Below, one piece after another: positions 57,039 to 64,000 of a stretch of DNA of 64,000 bases. The stretch's first letter is position 1. Every line of letters begins with the position of its first letter. This DNA comes from a virus: the IMG/VR virus record IMGVR_UViG_3300050821_006672, positions 45,476-109,475 of that record, one strand, 5' to 3'. A program made the position numbers and the translations under genes. The notes under the pieces are model-generated. The model had not been told where the DNA came from, made no database searches, and saw only the letters and a list, made by a program, of their open reading frames with translations.

Positions 57039-57706
57039 ATGGATCGTTGAATTTGTCCGGCCCTCCATACCCCCCGCTGCCAACCGACAACAGCCTCGGA
57101 AACTTTGTTATCGGCGTCAGCCCGCTCGGGACTATTCCGCCATTCAACTACTGGCAGACAATCATTTCTCAATACTCCAACTCGCCGATCCTTACGACCC
57201 TCATAGGTAATTTCTTTCAGTACATAGATCAGACCGCGAACTTGGACTCATTCTTTGACAACATCTGGAACCTTACGACTGCGACTGGCGTTGGCCTCGA
57301 TATCTGGGGGCGGATCATTGGCGTTACCAGGATTTTGTTCATTCCCGGATCGCAGCGTTACTTTGGTTTCGACGAGGGGACGCTAGCCTATGACCCTTGG
57401 AACCAGTCGCCGTTCTATGCGGGCGCTCCGCTGACCCAGAACTACCTGCTCAATGATAGCGCCTACAGAACGTTGTTATATGCCAAGGCGCTGACTAACA
57501 TCTCGGACGGTAGTATTCCCTCGATCAACACTATCCTGCGCACGTTGTTTCCAAACCGGGGCAATTGCTTCGTGACCGACGGAAACAATATGACGATGAC
57601 CTACACATTCCAATTTGTGCTTACTGCCGTCGAGCTTGCAATAGTTCAGCAGACTGGGGTGTTGCCTAAGCCTGTAGGCGTTAAGGCAACGATTGTACAT
57701 CAGTAA
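56987..57706 (+). CDS. Baseplate protein DUF2612 (tail protein I-like)
   Basis: 239 residues using TTG 56987; TTG 57047 would remove the overlap with the PAPS-like gene and is equally plausible. FNYWQTIISQYSNSPILTTL, NIWNLTTATGVGLDIWGRII and ALTNISDGSIPSINTILRTL with a closing AIVQQTGVLPKPVGVKATIV are the DUF2612 pattern found at the end of baseplate operons. It links wedge to fibre. Confidence 0.8.
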   Translation: MRFLVPSLSLGTRLFDVNGSLNLSGPPYPPLPTDNSLGNFVIGVSPLGTIPPFNYWQTIISQYSNSPILTTLIGNFFQYIDQTANLDSFFDNIWNLTTATGVGLDIWGRIIGVTRILFIPGSQRYFGFDEGTLAYDPWNQSPFYAGAPLTQNYLLNDSAYRTLLYAKALTNISDGSIPSINTILRTLFPNRGNCFVTDGNNMTMTYTFQFVLTAVELAIVQQTGVLPKPVGVKATIVHQ

Positions 57707-57715
57707 GGGGTAATC

Positions 57716-58039
57716 ATGGCCGACGTAATCAATTTGACTGGAAAGCTTCTTGAACGCATTGCCGATCAAGACGACGAGATACAGCGCCTTAAGGAAAATA
57801 CTCCTGGAATTGTGACTACAGAACTGCCTCCTGTATTTGGGATGGGAACGTCGGAAGGGGGTTTTGAGTCAATGGATGTTGAAGCCTTCTTTAATATGCG
57901 AGGGTGGCTGCAGTCTGCTTGCGAAGCTAAAGGCGCGCGAATGACTGGAGGGGGAATGGGCTGCGGCGTTGCTGATATCGATATCGAACTTGACGGCCAT
58001 CACTACAACATAACAATTAAGCCTCTGCCCGACCGATAG
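57716..58039 (+). CDS. Unknown protein
   Basis: 107 residues, ATG 57716 with AAGGGG upstream. N-terminal helix (LTGKLLERIADQDDEIQRLK) and a C-terminal beta part containing MTGGGMGCGVADIDIELDGH. Lies between DUF2612 and the collar fibre, where small baseplate or chaperone genes are common. No recognised family. Confidence 0.55.
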   Translation: MADVINLTGKLLERIADQDDEIQRLKENTPGIVTTELPPVFGMGTSEGGFESMDVEAFFNMRGWLQSACEAKGARMTGGGMGCGVADIDIELDGHHYNITIKPLPDR

Positions 58040-58048
58040 GCCCTCTCC

Positions 58049-59083
58049 ATGCAAATTAGCAACATACCCGTTAAATTCCCTATACCTTGGGGAAGCGGCG
58101 CCGTCTCGCCGACCTACATCCGTACCATCCCAGTCGCATCGCAGATTGGTATTAATCAGGGCTTTGCTTCGCTTACGGATGGGTTTCCGCCGCTCTGCTT
58201 CTCGCCTATCAATGTTGGCGGCCTCCCTCCCTTCGGGCAGGACGCTAACGGCATCCTTAAGCAGGTTACGCAGTGGTTACAGTGGCATGAGGCCGGTGGG
58301 CCTGTTATCTGGGACAGTTCCTACTCAACATCGATAGGCGGCTATCCGCAGGGCGCCGTAGTGCCTGCTGCGGCCGGGTCGAGTAGTGACCATTGGGTAT
58401 CGCTAGTCGATAACAACGCAGGAAATCCCGATGCCGGTGCTGACAATTGGAATACGTTTGGCCGTTTCGTTACTGGCGATCTCAAGTTCCGTCCTACAGG
58501 AGAAACTCTATCGGGATGGGTCAAGTGCAATGCTACAACGATAGGGAGCCCGTCATCCGGCGCGGGGCAACTAGCTAACAACGCATGCCAAGCCCTGTAT
58601 GTCTATCTGTGGGCGAATTTCTCTAACACGCAGTGCCCCGTTACAGGTGGGCGAGGTGGGAGTGCGGCGGCGGATTTTGCAGCGAATAAGTCTATCCAAG
58701 TGTTGGACCTGAGGGGCTACGGAATTATTGGTATGGATACGATGGGAGGCGGCGCGTCTACGAGGTTGACTGGAGTACCAGTAACCTCTGGGAATGCGAC
58801 TACGGCTGGATCGCTGCTCGGGGAGAACCTCCACGTGCTGACCTCTCCTGGAGAACTGCCTGCACACACCCATGGGGTAACTGATCCCACGCATACCCAC
58901 AGCTACAGCATTTTCGTACCGCAAGCGAACACTAATGCTGGCCCTAACGCTCCTGGCGGTTCGAACGGTGGGGGAACTACTGGAGCAAGCACTACAGGCT
59001 TGACCGTAAATAGCACAGGTTCTAGCGGGGGTCACAATACAGTTTCGAATGCGATCACAGGAACGTGGTACCTCAAGCTTTAG
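58049..59083 (+). CDS. Tail fibre with collar domain
   Basis: 344 residues, ATG 58049. PVKFPIPWGSGAVSPTYIRT and the GWVKCNATTIGSP strand lead into a tail-collar region (PF07484-like) with LDLRGYGIIGMDTMGGG. The His-rich segment LPAHTHGVTDPTHTHSY, then Gly/Thr-rich loops and NAITGTWYLKL, is the usual C-terminus. It converges on a minus-strand gene by a 4-bp overlap at the stops. Confidence 0.82.
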   Translation: MQISNIPVKFPIPWGSGAVSPTYIRTIPVASQIGINQGFASLTDGFPPLCFSPINVGGLPPFGQDANGILKQVTQWLQWHEAGGPVIWDSSYSTSIGGYPQGAVVPAAAGSSSDHWVSLVDNNAGNPDAGADNWNTFGRFVTGDLKFRPTGETLSGWVKCNATTIGSPSSGAGQLANNACQALYVYLWANFSNTQCPVTGGRGGSAAADFAANKSIQVLDLRGYGIIGMDTMGGGASTRLTGVPVTSGNATTAGSLLGENLHVLTSPGELPAHTHGVTDPTHTHSYSIFVPQANTNAGPNAPGGSNGGGTTGASTTGLTVNSTGSSGGHNTVSNAITGTWYLKL

Positions 59084-59355
59084 TATCTGATAGCTATTAA
59101 ATCTGCCTGAAGCAATTTTCCTAGGTCCACTAATGAACTTGCTATAAGCTCCGTGTCACTCAGTGAAAGAAAATCTTGTGGATATTCTTTTCGATAATCC
59201 CTCACCTGCTTAATTAACTCATCTAAGGTTGAACCATTATTACTTTCTAACAGGTGACCCACGAGACCGTGATCTTTCCATACGTTTTTTAGGTCGGTTG
59301 ATACAGGTCGAACCTTACCGTAAGTATCGTGAGTATTTCGATAAAACTTAATCAT
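59080..59355 (-). CDS. Unknown minus-strand cargo gene
   Basis: 91 residues on the minus strand. The start at 59355 is set by GAGGAGAA just upstream; ATG 59385 is too close to the promoter. Helical, charged (KNVWKDHGLVGHLLESNNGS, LDELIKQVRDYRKEYPQDFL). Its base composition is visibly more AT-rich than that of its neighbours. Convergent overlap with the collar fibre and its own promoter on the minus strand are typical of a moron. Confidence 0.65.
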   Translation of the reverse strand: MIKFYRNTHDTYGKVRPVSTDLKNVWKDHGLVGHLLESNNGSTLDELIKQVRDYRKEYPQDFLSLSDTELIASSLVDLGKLLQADLIAIRY

Positions 59356-59370
59356 ATCTGTTTCTCCTCG

Positions 59371-59386
59371 TATGTACGATATCATA
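59371..59386 (-). promoter_or_regulatory. Minus-strand promoter -10 within an inverted repeat
   Basis: ATCATA at 59381-59386 reads TATGAT on the minus strand (context CCGTATGATAT), 26 bases upstream of the minus-strand ATG at 59355. CGTATG (59369-59374) and CATACG (59383-59388) form an inverted repeat around it, and TATGTA (59371-59376) could act as a -10 for the + gene at 59397. A divergent promoter or an operator are both possible. Confidence 0.45.
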
Positions 59387-59396
59387 CGGAGTTACC

Positions 59397-59957
59397 ATGG
59401 TACACAAAGTGCTAAGGCGTTCGATCCTTCCTCCGCTTGGCCGAGGTGGGGACGCATTCGCGCGGGCCGTGCAGATGTATGCGTCAGAAATGCAGTCTTA
59501 TCGTACCCACCTAGCGAATGTGGCCGCTGACCCTGTCAATTTCCAGGCTTACCCCGCGCCTACCGCATCTCCGGATATTGCGGCATCGATCAATCCGACC
59601 ACGCTTCAGCCGGACTATGAGATCGTTGATTATCTGCCCGTCGAAAAGGGCGATATCCGCGCCTTAGAGCTACGTAAAGACGAACTACATCACCAAGTTC
59701 AGCAGATGGAAGCCGTTGCTCAACATAATCTCCTGCCGGCGCGAAAGTGGCGATTGGCGGGATTGGAGTACGAACGGGCTGTCAATGTTCCCGTATCAGT
59801 TCGCACATTAGAGGATAACCAAGTCATTAAATTCCACACTGAAAGGGCAGATAATCTTCGAGAGCTTCAATTGCATCACGCCAGGCTTGAGGCTCAAATC
59901 GAGGACTTGAATTTTGACACGATCAACTCCTGGACGCCACGGCCTTTCGGAGGGTGA
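59397..59957 (+). CDS. Unknown protein with coiled coil
   Basis: 186 residues, ATG 59397 with CGGAG upstream. N-terminal beta/loop region (VLRRSILPPLGRGGDAFARA) and helical second half (RADNLRELQLHHARLEAQIE). Likely expressed from the divergent promoter region at 59370. It abuts a short charged protein. No family recognised. Possibly part of a fibre or its chaperone. Confidence 0.5.
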   Translation: MVHKVLRRSILPPLGRGGDAFARAVQMYASEMQSYRTHLANVAADPVNFQAYPAPTASPDIAASINPTTLQPDYEIVDYLPVEKGDIRALELRKDELHHQVQQMEAVAQHNLLPARKWRLAGLEYERAVNVPVSVRTLEDNQVIKFHTERADNLRELQLHHARLEAQIEDLNFDTINSWTPRPFGG

Positions 59958-59960
59958 AAA

Positions 59961-60143
59961 ATGCGCGAGCGTGAAGAACGCATAGCAGAGTTCAGACGTA
60001 AGCAGCCAATTGAAGAACTACGTCGCAAAGCTAACCTAGCTACCGATAGGTTCAATTTGTGGTCGCAGGAAGAACTAGATTTAGCGGATGCTGAGGCGCG
60101 TGAATTAGCCGCCTTCTTTACAAGCGCGGAGAATAAAAAATGA
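59961..60143 (+). CDS. Short charged helical protein
   Basis: 60 residues, ATG 59961, GGAGGG upstream. Entirely helical and charged (REREERIAEFRRKQPIEELR, SQEELDLADAEARELAAFF). The stop overlaps the next gene by four bases. Unknown. Confidence 0.5.
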   Translation: MREREERIAEFRRKQPIEELRRKANLATDRFNLWSQEELDLADAEARELAAFFTSAENKK

Positions 60144-61189
60144 CTAGGCTTATATTGCTGCTCTGTCTCTTAGCCTCTCCTGCGTGGGCGCAGTCCTTCC
60201 CAACGAATCCTCCTATGCGACAAGGGTTGGTACCTACAATTGGGCAATGGAACAATTATTTTTCCCAAAAGCAGGATGTACTCGGCTTTACTCCCGTCAA
60301 CAAAGCCGGCGATTTGATGCTAGGCAAGCTAACGGCGTTTGCCTCGACAGCTGCCTCCGCTTCCTTTAACATCGCGCAAGGCGTAGCTCCCACAACTCCA
60401 CAGAACGGGGATATGTGGATAACATCGGCCGGCCTCTTTCTGTACTCGGGGGGCGCTACCACAGGACCAATTGCAGCAGGTCAGGGAAATCCTGGAGGCA
60501 GCACGGGGCAGTTGCAGGTCAATGGCGGCAGCAATACTTTTAGCGGAATTACGGCTGGGGGAGATGTTTCCTTTGCTAACCCCAATTTTACAGTAAACAG
60601 AGTTAATGGTGTTCTGCCTGGGGCTTTATACTCATTAAATGTTGGTACGGGCCTTGCATCGGCTGGAGGAAATTTGAACCTTACTGTTCCTGTGTCCGCA
60701 ACAAACGGTGGAACAGGAATAAACAACGGGGCAAACACGATCACATTAGGAGGCAATTTTACGACCTCGGGCGCTTTCAATTTTACAGCGACCTTGACGG
60801 GCGCTACGAACAGCACCTTCCCCGCTGGTACTCACAACCTCGCCGCGCTCGATCTTGCGGATCAGACGGTAAGTGGTGGCGCTAACGTTACGTCCTCCAG
60901 CCTCGGAACGCCGACGAACGGTTCTACCTTGACTATTGACTGCGGAACGGCCCCGCTGCAATTCCTTACCAACAACGTTGTAGGATTTACGATCGCCGCT
61001 CCGAGCAATGATGGCTCTTGTCTTATGAAGGTTACTAATGGTGCTTCGGCCGGTACGATTACTTTTTCAGGCTTCACTGTTGGGAATAACACGGGCGATC
61101 TGTTGACAACGACCAACGGCAATATTTTCTCTGTCTCAATCTGGCGCATCAACGGAACATCAGGATATAGGATATCGGCGCACCAATAG
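60140..61189 (+). CDS. Tail fibre-like protein with signal peptide
   Basis: 349 residues, ATG 60140. Residues 1-17 are a clear Sec signal peptide (LILLLCLLASPAWA, then QSFPTNPP). The rest is fibre-like: LGFTPVNKAGDLMLGKLTAF is the standard repeat of tail fibres, followed by Gly/Asn-rich beta strands (GTGINNGANTITLGGNFTTS) and a collar-like end (SVSIWRINGTSGYRISAHQ). A signal peptide on a virion fibre is odd. It may be a chromosomal-type exported adhesin carried by the phage, or it may not be cleaved. Confidence 0.65.
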   Translation: MTRLILLLCLLASPAWAQSFPTNPPMRQGLVPTIGQWNNYFSQKQDVLGFTPVNKAGDLMLGKLTAFASTAASASFNIAQGVAPTTPQNGDMWITSAGLFLYSGGATTGPIAAGQGNPGGSTGQLQVNGGSNTFSGITAGGDVSFANPNFTVNRVNGVLPGALYSLNVGTGLASAGGNLNLTVPVSATNGGTGINNGANTITLGGNFTTSGAFNFTATLTGATNSTFPAGTHNLAALDLADQTVSGGANVTSSSLGTPTNGSTLTIDCGTAPLQFLTNNVVGFTIAAPSNDGSCLMKVTNGASAGTITFSGFTVGNNTGDLLTTTNGNIFSVSIWRINGTSGYRISAHQ

Positions 61190-61202
61190 GGAGGAAATTG
61201 CC

Positions 61203-61469
61203 TTGAATCATCCGTGGCAGAGAGTCGTTTGCATTGACTACACAAATTGGCGGAGCCAACGATCGGTTCGGCACATTCATCCACTAAGGCTAGTGTTTGA
61301 GAGCAACAAGTGGCATCCTGATACGCAGTGGCTCCTTGAAGCGACCGACGTTACAAGCGGCGAGATACGTACATTCGCATTGGCTACCATCCATCGATGG
61401 TCCGTCGATCCAATTATGTCTAAGGGGCCAGCCGGCGATCCGGGGCAAGTCGGATGGCTTGGGGGATGA
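61203..61469 (+). CDS. WYL-like small protein
   Basis: 88 residues from TTG 61203 with GGAGG upstream. VCIDYTNWRSQRSVRHIHPL, ESNKWHPDTQWLLEATDV and TFALATIHRWSVDP follow the short phage protein pattern that resembles a minimal WYL-type domain (YxNWxxExxxRxIxP, WHPxxQWLLxAxD, FALxxI). WYL domains bind nucleotides or nucleic acid. As a free-standing small protein its role is unknown. Confidence 0.6.
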   Translation: MNHPWQRVVCIDYTNWRSQRSVRHIHPLRLVFESNKWHPDTQWLLEATDVTSGEIRTFALATIHRWSVDPIMSKGPAGDPGQVGWLGG

Positions 61470-61478
61470 GGCCGGCTT

Positions 61479-62168
61479 ATGAACCTTCGCCTTTTCCTTG
61501 CTATTTTTGTCTTGTGGGGCTGTGCTTGCCTTGCACAAATCGGCCCTGTCCCGACTATCGCCCCCGTCTTTCCGCAAGAGCCCTTATCTGTCGGTACGTT
61601 CTTACAAGGTGGCGGAGGTTCCAACGCTACATCTTTCGCAGGCGTAAATTTTGGAACAGCTGACGCTACTAGATATATTATTGTAGTTGGTTATGTCATC
61701 AGTGCGCAATCTTTCGGCAGCATTACAATAGCAGGAACGACTGCGACAACCATAACAACTGCCACTGATGGCGTGTCTCAACTGCGAATTGGCGTTGCTG
61801 CTGTGCCGACCGGTGCAAGTGGAACTATCGTGCTGAACTATTCAACTCCTGGGACGGCCTTTTACAGCGCATATAGCCTGGTAAAATCGGCCAGGGGTAC
61901 GTCAGGAACTGGGACCAGCGGGAGCGCTGTTCCCTTTAGCGCGACGCCTACAGTTCCGACCGGCGGATTTGTAATCGGCGCTAGCGGAGATGCAGTTAAC
62001 GTTGCTCGCACTTGGACTAATATAACGCAGGATACTAATCAAGTTGTTAGTACCAGTTCTCTTACTACAGCAAGTAGACAATTTCGAGGGTCTACCAACA
62101 GCACGGCATTTTCTGTGAATTGGTCCTCCAATACTCCGATAGCGGGATTTGCGGAGTTTTTCCCATGA
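61479..62168 (+). CDS. Exported Ig-like surface protein
   Basis: 229 residues, ATG 61479. Signal peptide (LRLFLAIFVLWGCACLAQ); the W-G-C is not a strict lipobox. Beta-rich remainder with YIIVVGYVISAQSFGSITIA and YSTPGTAFYSAYSLVKSARG, similar in style to 500-1162 and 4767-5423. May decorate the tail or be secreted. Unknown. Confidence 0.5.
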   Translation: MNLRLFLAIFVLWGCACLAQIGPVPTIAPVFPQEPLSVGTFLQGGGGSNATSFAGVNFGTADATRYIIVVGYVISAQSFGSITIAGTTATTITTATDGVSQLRIGVAAVPTGASGTIVLNYSTPGTAFYSAYSLVKSARGTSGTGTSGSAVPFSATPTVPTGGFVIGASGDAVNVARTWTNITQDTNQVVSTSSLTTASRQFRGSTNSTAFSVNWSSNTPIAGFAEFFP

Positions 62169-62413
62169 TAAAGTTTTGGGCCACTCTTGGCTTTGGCTGG
62201 CTGTTATTTTGGATACTAATTATTGGATGTGCACTATTAGCAGACGCTCAATCCCCCGACAAAAAAGACTACGCGCTTGCAGCCTTAGAGGCGCAGCGCA
62301 ATGAGGCGTGGAACCGCGAGGCGCGGTGCCAGAGCGAAGCGCTGTTCATGATTGACGACCTCAAGAAGCAGATCGCAGACCTGAAGAAGCAACTGGAGGA
62401 CAAGCCCCAATGA
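62165..62413 (+). CDS. Spanin-like/i-spanin-type small protein
   Basis: 82 residues, ATG 62165. N-terminal membrane helix (FWATLGFGWLLFWILIIGCALLA) followed by a charged coiled coil (IDDLKKQIADLKKQL). This is the usual topology of an i-spanin (Rz-like). It overlaps the GH25 endolysin by four bases, which supports a lysis role. No separate o-spanin lipoprotein is apparent. Confidence 0.5.
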   Translation: MIKFWATLGFGWLLFWILIIGCALLADAQSPDKKDYALAALEAQRNEAWNREARCQSEALFMIDDLKKQIADLKKQLEDKPQ

Positions 62414-63078
62414 TTAACCCAGTCGTTGTTGATCTCAACCATGCTAACACAATCAACTTTACCAAAGTCAAGGCTGCTGGAATCCTCGGTATCATCCACA
62501 AAGCTACGCAAGGTGTAGGATATCGCGATCATGCCTATCAGTCGCGCCGTTCGGCTGCTGAGGCGATGGGGTTCCTGTGGGGAGCCTACGATTTCGCTAC
62601 CGGAGATGAGGTAGAAGCAAACGTAGCGGCATTTTTCGAGGCGGCGCAACCCGGACCAACGACGCTGATGTGCCTCGATTTCGAGGATAATTCACACAGC
62701 GAAATGTCAGGAGAGCAAGCGCGCGAATTTCTTGACCGAGTGGACCAGAAACTCGGCCGTGCGTGCTGGATTTACGGAGGGAACCGCATTTTTGAGCACA
62801 TCCCGGAAGACGACGATTTCTTCGCACAGCACCCACTGTGGCTCTGTCAGTACAAGCTCATCCAAGTCGATAGCCTTGAAGAGCTAAACAAACACATCAA
62901 AGTCCCGCCGCCGTGGAAGGATTACACACTTTTGCAGTACACGGGCGACGGCGTAGGCCCGAAACCCCACACTGTCGGTGGCTTGGAGGACGGCGCCGAC
63001 CTCAACGCTTTCAAGGGCGATCTACTTGTTGATGTGGGAATATGGACCTCAGGTTTAGCTCCTGGCGTTGGAGTTTAA
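62410..63078 (+). CDS. GH25 endolysin (lysozyme)
   Basis: 222 residues, ATG 62410. VVVDLNHANTINFTKVKAAG supplies D8, and MCLDFED gives D90-x-E92, the catalytic acidic pair of GH25 muramidases. Other family landmarks are GIIHKATQGVGYRDHAYQ and LWLCQYKL. There is no signal peptide, so it would need a holin or the spanin route. It overlaps the preceding spanin-like gene. Confidence 0.88.
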   Translation: MINPVVVDLNHANTINFTKVKAAGILGIIHKATQGVGYRDHAYQSRRSAAEAMGFLWGAYDFATGDEVEANVAAFFEAAQPGPTTLMCLDFEDNSHSEMSGEQAREFLDRVDQKLGRACWIYGGNRIFEHIPEDDDFFAQHPLWLCQYKLIQVDSLEELNKHIKVPPPWKDYTLLQYTGDGVGPKPHTVGGLEDGADLNAFKGDLLVDVGIWTSGLAPGVGV

Positions 63079-63082
63079 GTAT

Positions 63083-63550
63083 ATGAGTAAAGTCTACTGC
63101 GCATTGTTTATGGGGCAGGGAGGTATCTTTACCTCTTGGGGCATGAGTTGGATGGCGTCCGATTTGCGTAAGCTTGGTGCTGAAGCTGATGTTTATTCCT
63201 ACAACGATTGGCAGCGTGCAGAGACGGTACTTGATGCAAAGCGCAACGAGGGGTATCGGCTGGCACTCATCGGCTATTCGTTAGGAGACAGTGCCGCTAC
63301 CTATCTACAGACGCTATCCCCCTTTGACTTGGTAGTCTGTATCGCCGAGTCTGAGCTGGCGCAGAACTATCGTATTGACAAACGCCACACCAAAAGATCG
63401 GTATTGCTTTACGGTTGGGGTACGCTGTCGGGCGGGGGCCTTGACTCGGGATTTGATCAGGCGATTGGGGTGTACCTACCTCATCTACTGATGGATTTGT
63501 CTCCGACCGTATTCAGTACGGTTAAGCAAGAGGTTAATAAGCTTTTGTGA
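63083..63550 (+). CDS. Small alpha/beta-hydrolase-like protein
   Basis: 155 residues, ATG 63083. LALIGYSLGDSAATYLQ has G64-Y-S66-L-G68, the nucleophile elbow. No clear Asp-His triad follows, and the chain is shorter than typical hydrolases. Near the endolysin, so it may act on cell-envelope esters, but catalysis is uncertain. The promoter motif at 63556 follows directly. Confidence 0.5.
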   Translation: MSKVYCALFMGQGGIFTSWGMSWMASDLRKLGAEADVYSYNDWQRAETVLDAKRNEGYRLALIGYSLGDSAATYLQTLSPFDLVVCIAESELAQNYRIDKRHTKRSVLLYGWGTLSGGGLDSGFDQAIGVYLPHLLMDLSPTVFSTVKQEVNKLL

Positions 63551-63561
63551 GCGCGTATGAT
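63534..63561 (+). promoter_or_regulatory. Promoter, GCGTATGATAAG variant
   Basis: TTAATA (63534-63539), 16 bases, TATGAT (63556-63561), directly after the stop at 63550. It precedes a leader with TTTAGGAG and the partial gene at 63604. Matches the GCGTATGATWAG family with one change (A for T in the seventh position after TATGAT). Confidence 0.5.
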
Positions 63562-63603
63562 AAGGTATCCTGGCTTATCACGTGTCTCTTTAGGAGATTG
63601 CCT

Positions 63604-64000
63604 ATGTGGACTGAGCAGGATTTCCAAGTTCTAAATGGCAAGTTGGACGCCATCTTATCCAATGTCCAGCGTATTCAGCAAAAGGAAAGCTTCATCATGG
63701 CACTAGCAGACGACCTCAACAATGCAGTAACGGCCCTCGCCACTGCATCCGCAGCCGAGGATGCGGCAGTTCAGGCGGAACTCGCTGCGCTTGCTACGGC
63801 TATTTCGGCAGCGGACCCGGCTACCAAGGCGGCGGTAAATCAGGCTATCGCGAATATCGGAACCATCACGAGCAAGATCGCCGCGGATACGGCAGCTCTT
63901 ACGGCCTCGATCCCCGCAGCAACTACTGTGCCTCCGCCGCCTCCGCCTCCGCCCCCGCCGGTTCCCTCGACAGTGACGCCTCCGGTTGTGGCAACGCCTC
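63604..64000 (+). CDS. Partial gene: helical Ala-rich protein with polyproline, 3' end outside window
   Basis: ATG 63604 behind TTTAGGAG. The visible 132 residues begin with a short helical head (FQVLNGKLDAILSNVQRIQQ), then long Ala-rich helices (LNNAVTALATASAAEDAAVQ), and reach VPPPPPPPPPVPSTVTPPVV at the window edge. The Pro-rich linker suggests a second domain beyond the window. Family unknown. May be a phage surface or structural protein. Confidence 0.6.
   Translation, partial: MWTEQDFQVLNGKLDAILSNVQRIQQKESFIMALADDLNNAVTALATASAAEDAAVQAELAALATAISAADPATKAAVNQAIANIGTITSKIAADTAALTASIPAATTVPPPPPPPPPPVPSTVTPPVVATP

Noticed and set aside
1-64000. tRNA genes, integrase, terminase or replication genes
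   Set aside because: None were seen in the window. Cloverleaf-like segments and the expected protein motifs were looked for by eye without success.

Overview
The window is a stretch of a tailed double-stranded DNA phage genome (or a large prophage) with a contractile-tail (myovirus) virion. Nearly all genes lie on the + strand, are tightly packed, and overlap at ATGA or TGATG junctions. Recognisable virion proteins run in canonical order: portal (1164-2798), Mu gpF-like head morphogenesis (2698-3486), a Nudix/DUF2213 protease/scaffold fusion (14529-17732), head cement (17747-18742), DUF2184 major capsid (18760-19878), DUF4054 head completion (20709-21140), gp10-like tail completion (36985-37509), neck (39697-40944), DUF3383 sheath (40960-42900), tube (44933-45364), a frameshifting tail chaperone (45527-46164), tape measure (46161-47648) and the baseplate series plug, hub, spike, gp25-like, gp47-like, DUF2612 and collar fibre (49198-59083). 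There is no terminase, replication gene, integrase or tRNA in the window. Shine-Dalgarno sequences, sigma70-type promoters, signal peptides and peptidoglycan hydrolases point to a Gram-negative host. An alphaproteobacterial host is only a guess from protein style.

Layout. 0-14.5 kb: end of an unknown gene, portal, gpF, several beta-rich surface proteins, a 1600-residue multidomain tail spike, small zinc-ribbon and structural proteins, a 693-residue proline-rich repeat protein, and a small Acb2-like candidate. 14.5-21.1 kb: capsid module. 21.1-36.8 kb: a large accessory island inside the head-tail connector region. It opens with two structured 5' leaders and small genes, then carries a split thiamine-diphosphate enzyme, a GIY-YIG endonuclease, a PLP 3-dehydrase-type DegT protein, an NAD epimerase, a B12/radical SAM enzyme, a cysteine-protease-like protein, an alpha/beta hydrolase, three glycosyltransferase-like proteins, a methyltransferase and a PhyH-type oxygenase. 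This reads as a pathway for making, transferring and decorating an unusual sugar. 37.5-39.4 kb: small zinc-ribbon, membrane and unknown genes and a fourth glycosyltransferase-like protein. 39.4-39.7 kb: a promoter followed by several hairpins and no convincing gene. 39.7-57.7 kb: tail and baseplate genes interrupted by a ParA-like ATPase (43.9 kb), an exported NlpC/P60-like hydrolase (48.6 kb), membrane and coiled-coil proteins (50.5-52.3 kb), a minus-strand DUF7448 gene (53.7 kb) and a PAPS-reductase-like gene (56.3 kb). 57.7-64 kb: collar fibre, a second minus-strand cargo gene, signal-peptide-bearing fibre proteins, a spanin-like protein, a GH25 endolysin, a small hydrolase-like protein and the start of a proline-rich gene.

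Three themes link the regions. First, the motif GCGTATGATWAG recurs just after stop codons with sigma70-like -35 boxes in several cases, and looks like the promoter set for this genome. Second, one glycine/threonine-rich module of roughly 45-60 residues is inserted in five different virion proteins (spike, cement, neck, sheath and gp47-like baseplate). Third, cargo genes repeatedly sit between conserved structural neighbours. The most unusual single item is a predicted pseudoknot leader at 21374-21505, whose hairpin loop is perfectly complementary to the Shine-Dalgarno of the next gene.
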